From Amyelois transitella (taxonomy: Eukaryota; Arthropoda; Insecta; Lepidoptera; Pyralidae), in assembly GCF_032362555.1 (NCBI RefSeq), contig NC_083520.1, positions 4,030,001 through 4,094,000 of the forward strand: a stretch of DNA of 64,000 nucleotides, given 5' to 3'. Numbering within the stretch: position 1 is the stretch's first letter; each line of letters opens with the position of its first letter. Shown in pieces: positions 60,501 through 64,000 of the stretch. The notes under the pieces are model-generated. The model had not been told where the DNA came from and ran no database searches. It was given only the letters and a program-made list of their open reading frames with translations. The position numbers were made by a program, and so were the translations under genes.

Positions 60501-63091
60501 ATTTAGCAAACAAAAATACGTCAATTTCACAGTAAGTACTTATGATATAAAACAACATGTTCTAAAACTGTGATATTTCTCGAAATACAGATTTGGCAAA
60601 GTCAAAAACCTTTTTTTTTTCGAGAAATGGGTCTTTTCTGCCAGCAATTACACGAGATGAGACTACCTTGTAAAACATTCTAAAGAATTTCTGACTACCT
60701 ACACATAAGAAAAGCAAATAGCACCGTCTAAAACAATATTTATTATTAACAGGAAAACTGAGTTGAATGCATCATAAGTACAGGGAATATCGTAAATTTT
60801 GTAGAATCCAGACTGAATAACTTACGGATTGGTCACGTACCGTGTTTTATCAGAGTGGACTGTGGGCCTACGCGTGTGACTCAGAGGACTTGGGCTTTCA
60901 GGGTTGCTTGGTTAGAAGATACGATATGAGGGCTATTGGATTCTAAACTGAGGATGGACAGAAAAAAACAGAGAAGCCAATCTAGGAACACACACAGAGA
61001 TAGAGGAAGAGGAGAGACCTTGCTTTTATAAAATGAATTTCTGGTATCTGGTACGCCTCTTTCTCGGAAAAGTAGGCTGTGACTACATCTTTCTACGGGC
61101 CATGATCCCTGCATACTATTTTTGCTTTATCAACATCCATCTCTCTTCCTGCAAACTCCACACAAGATTAGTTCGTCTAAGCCTTTTTACTCCACTGTTC
61201 CCATTTACTAATTCTTTTAGGTATATTGCCTAGTCATAATTTAAATTTCATTTTTAAAATGCATTCTTGTTTTTAAAGTTAACTTTACGGTTTAATACTT
61301 ACCAATAAAACATCGTGATTCGTGACAAAACATATACACTATTATACACCTTGGTAACTGGAAATGTCACCATGATCTAATATGGGCTACGATTACCTAC
61401 AACGTTGCGGTGAACAGACGGGAGATCGGTTTGTATAAAAACTGGTTAACCAGGCTCCTCTCTAAATAAACTGGGACTTAAGCTGCCAGGAGGATGATGG
61501 AGAATTATTGGTCATTTGTGTGACAACCCTAGCCCACTAAGCGTGGTTTAGGTGCGTTGCGTACGTTTCCTGCCGGCCTACGCCGTCGCAATTCTAAGCA
61601 TTATGCCCAGAACAACTTCAAAATGGAAATCTCATTCCATGTTCATGCATTATCTATCATTCACACGTTCTTAGTGAAATGATTAACAGCATTAACATTG
61701 TGGTTTGTTTTCTTTAGATCAAAATGTGTATAAAAGAGAACAATGACTGCCTGACTGATTGACATATCAACGCATAGCCCGAATCGCTGGGTCTAGAGGT
61801 TTGAAATAAGGTGGTCTAGAGGTGTACTAAGAGAATATTTCCCGGAATTACCTACTGAGGGTAAAGCTGAAAAATCATATAAACATCTGCCCACGCAACA
61901 AAACGCATAAGATCAGTACACTAAAATGATTACATTATGTTTATTGACTGTGTCATGCCCGACGTTTCAAAATGCAATTAGCACGTTGAAGCATAGTCAA
62001 ACAAACCGACTAGTGTAGTATTCTTTAGTGAGTTGTCACCAAAATGCACACAATTTATCTACATGCATAAAAATATCATTTTATTCCTTACTAAATCACA
62101 TATTGGAAGGCTAAGTTTAGCTGGAAATTTCATTACTTAAAAAGTATCAATACAAGTAGAAATATATTACAAGTGAAACGGAAACGGAAACGGAAATATT
62201 ATGTCGTAAAAAATACCTTCCAATATTCAAAAGTTTAGATCGAGACCAGGCTTGACCAGGACTGGGAAACTTTCGGGAGTGTTGCAAAATCCTATGTTCT
62301 TCCCTATCTCATGTCACTTATGTGATGATTTTAAAAGGATTTTATTTTAAAAACAAATAAAATTTATTTATCTGTATCCATGACTTAGTTTTTTTTAATC
62401 AACCTGTTCTACTCTACAGCGAGTTATATCCAAAGCTATTTATATCTGCAGATTATAATTGTGAGAATATTCTATAATTAGAATTTGCTATTTATATAAT
62501 TTTCCATCACAGCCGGCCATATAGGTAATTTAAAATTATTATATATTAATATTTTAAAATGGGTAGAGTGCCCCCTGTTCACGTCTTATCTTTACACCAA
62601 TCGTTTAACATTTTGACATTTACATAAGAGTATACAGAGATAGGGAAATAGGAAAATGTTATCTTGGGGAATCAATTGTTATTGTCGGATTTGAAATCAA
62701 TAACTCTAGGCTTACAGCAAATAAACACAGATATATCCCTATTTTATATTTTTATTTATATTTTTTTTTATAAAACCGTATTGTTCTATAAAAGCCGACG
62801 TGTTCTTTTATTTTAAACTATTTACAGTATTTACAAGATATCATATTGAATGTACGTGGTATGGAGCAAATAAAGGCATAAAAATATTTGTAACATAGTC
62901 GTGCCATGGACACATAGCTTAAATGAATTAGCAACATAACTTAAATTCTCGTAATAAATAACTTGAACTTGTAATCAAATAGCTCAAGTATAGCAATTTT
63001 ACCGTACGGTTTATGTTTTAATTGGGAAGTAAAATATTATGTTCCTACTTTAAAGCAAATACTTAGGTACGTAAGTTAATGTCAAACTTAT
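57555..63091. other. Gene-free, repeat-containing stretch upstream of the spaetzle gene
   Basis: LINE 3'-tail scraps are at 58981-59105 (CTTTCCTGGAGGGGTAGGC) and about 61045-61160 (CGCCTCTTTCTCGGAAAAGT). A SINE-end fragment is at about 59940-60060. No exon recognised; the frame at 58266-58514 has no domain or splice support. The spaetzle promoter should lie just above 57554. Confidence 0.5.
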
Positions 63092-63362
63092 TCCATATAA
63101 ATAAATAAATAAATAAATAAATATAAATATATACGGGACAAATTACACTGATTGAGTTAGCCTCGAAGTAAGTTCGAAACTTGTGTTACGAGATACTAAC
63201 TCAACGATACTATATTTTATAATAAATACTTATATAGATAAACATCCAAGACCCAGGCCAATCAGAAAAAGTTCTTTTCTCATCATGCCCTGACCGGGAT
63301 TCGAACCCGGGACCTCCGGTGTTACAGACAAGCGTACTACCGCTGAGCCACAGAGGCCGTCA
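63092..63362 (-). mobile_element. Full-length tRNA-derived SINE (family C)
   Basis: On the minus strand it starts GACGGCCTCTGTGGCTCAGC, with an A box TGGCTCAGCGGTAG and a B box GGTTCGAATCC, then a body (AAGAACTTTTTCTGATTGGC) and a (TTTA)n tail at about 63095-63125. The A/B-box spacing is tRNA-like, but the acceptor stem does not pair well, so it is a SINE head, not a functional tRNA. Partial relatives are at 13760-14085 and 52185-52322. Confidence 0.8.
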
Positions 63363-63469
63363 ATAGTACAGTTATGTAAAAAATTCATAAATGTATATAA
63401 TTCTTGAATTTGAATAATTTATAGGGGCATATAAATTTCGAACTACTACCGAATCATACTTCACATACA

Positions 63470-63560
63470 TAATAACGCCTGTTACAAGAAGTACGTGAAG
63501 ACAGCATCTTTCCACTTGCCATGATCTCTGCATACCTTTCTTGCTTCATGTTTACATTTT
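63470..63560 (-). mobile_element. LINE 3'-tail scrap
   Basis: CATCTTTCCACTTGCCATGA and TCTGCATACCTTTCTTGCTT match the same blocks at 40560-40620 and 29140-29190. Confidence 0.5.
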
Positions 63561-64000
63561 TTATCACTCAATGTATTAAGCAAACAGTTTTAACTAATTA
63601 ATATAGGGGAGGTTTTCATTATTTGATTGTACCTTGTAATTATCAGAACAAGTTAATTATGAGGTACAGGAGGACAGCTCAAACCGGGATTAACGGAGAA
63701 AATGGTGGCAAATCTATGTATAAGCACTCTTTATTTTGTCCATGAGTAACTCAGTGCTGATAACTTTCTGGTCAATCCGAAAGTGATATTAATATTAGGC
63801 TTTAAGAAGATGGAAAAGGGTGTAAAATCCTTGTTTTTAGAAGTGTGAACCCATGGCCACATTTGAGTTATAAGCCCTATGCGTGAGGCAACATGTTTAA
63901 GCAGTACCAACGTGACCAACACTGCGTTTGTCTCCGTGAATAAATAACCTTTGCTTGCTTAACCTAGCTTCGGCAATTTGCGCAAAACATTGAGCTCATG

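Noticed and set aside
63290..63362. Possible tRNA gene with good A and B boxes
   Set aside because: The acceptor stem pairs poorly, and the sequence continues into a body and (TTTA)n tail shared with other copies, so it is a SINE head.
1..64000. CRISPR arrays, operons, bacterial insertion sequences
   Set aside because: No regularly spaced short direct repeats, no ribosome-binding sites and no compact coding; the window is eukaryotic.

Overview
The window looks like nuclear DNA of a moth or butterfly (Lepidoptera). It is AT-rich and has no dense operon-like coding. Its genes are split into many short exons with GT/AG introns. It is full of dispersed repeats of kinds I associate with lepidopteran genomes: tRNA-headed SINEs, truncated LINE 3' ends, and TTAGG-type telomere-like motifs. 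No bacterial, viral or CRISPR features were seen.

Three protein-coding genes could be assembled exon by exon, each with a consistent reading phase at every junction. (1) AGO3, a PIWI-clade Argonaute, on the minus strand: 17 coding exons from 43445 down to 32597, 925 aa, with a complete Asp-Asp-His catalytic triad. (2) NFU1, the mitochondrial iron-sulfur cluster scaffold, on the plus strand: 5 exons from 50580 to 52540, 269 aa. (3) A Spaetzle-family cystine-knot ligand, best matched to spz4, on the minus strand: exons from about 57554 down to 54560, 204 aa. AGO3 and NFU1 point away from each other.

Region by region: 1-32.2 kb holds no gene I can support. It has repeat copies, a LINE reverse-transcriptase relic (5.2-5.5 kb), a GC-rich promoter-like island (11.6-12.5 kb), a cluster of perfect hairpins (19.0-19.25 kb), a recent 656-bp tandem duplication (23.4-24.7 kb) and a larger antisense LINE relic (29.1-29.8 kb). 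32.6-43.5 kb is AGO3, most of whose longer introns carry repeat insertions. 44.2-49.3 kb, between AGO3 and NFU1, is a complete-length but coding-degenerate DIRS-type tyrosine-recombinase retrotransposon with perfect 142-bp inverted terminal repeats and an internal complementary region. 50.6-52.5 kb is NFU1. 54.6-57.6 kb is the spaetzle gene, with two decayed copies of part of its third exon in the following intron. 57.6-64 kb is repeat-rich and apparently gene-free.

The three genes serve unrelated roles: piRNA ping-pong transposon defence, mitochondrial Fe-S assembly, and Toll/neurotrophin-like signalling. The most notable structure is the DIRS element. It occupies most of the space between two divergent genes, and one of them (AGO3) belongs to the pathway that silences such elements.
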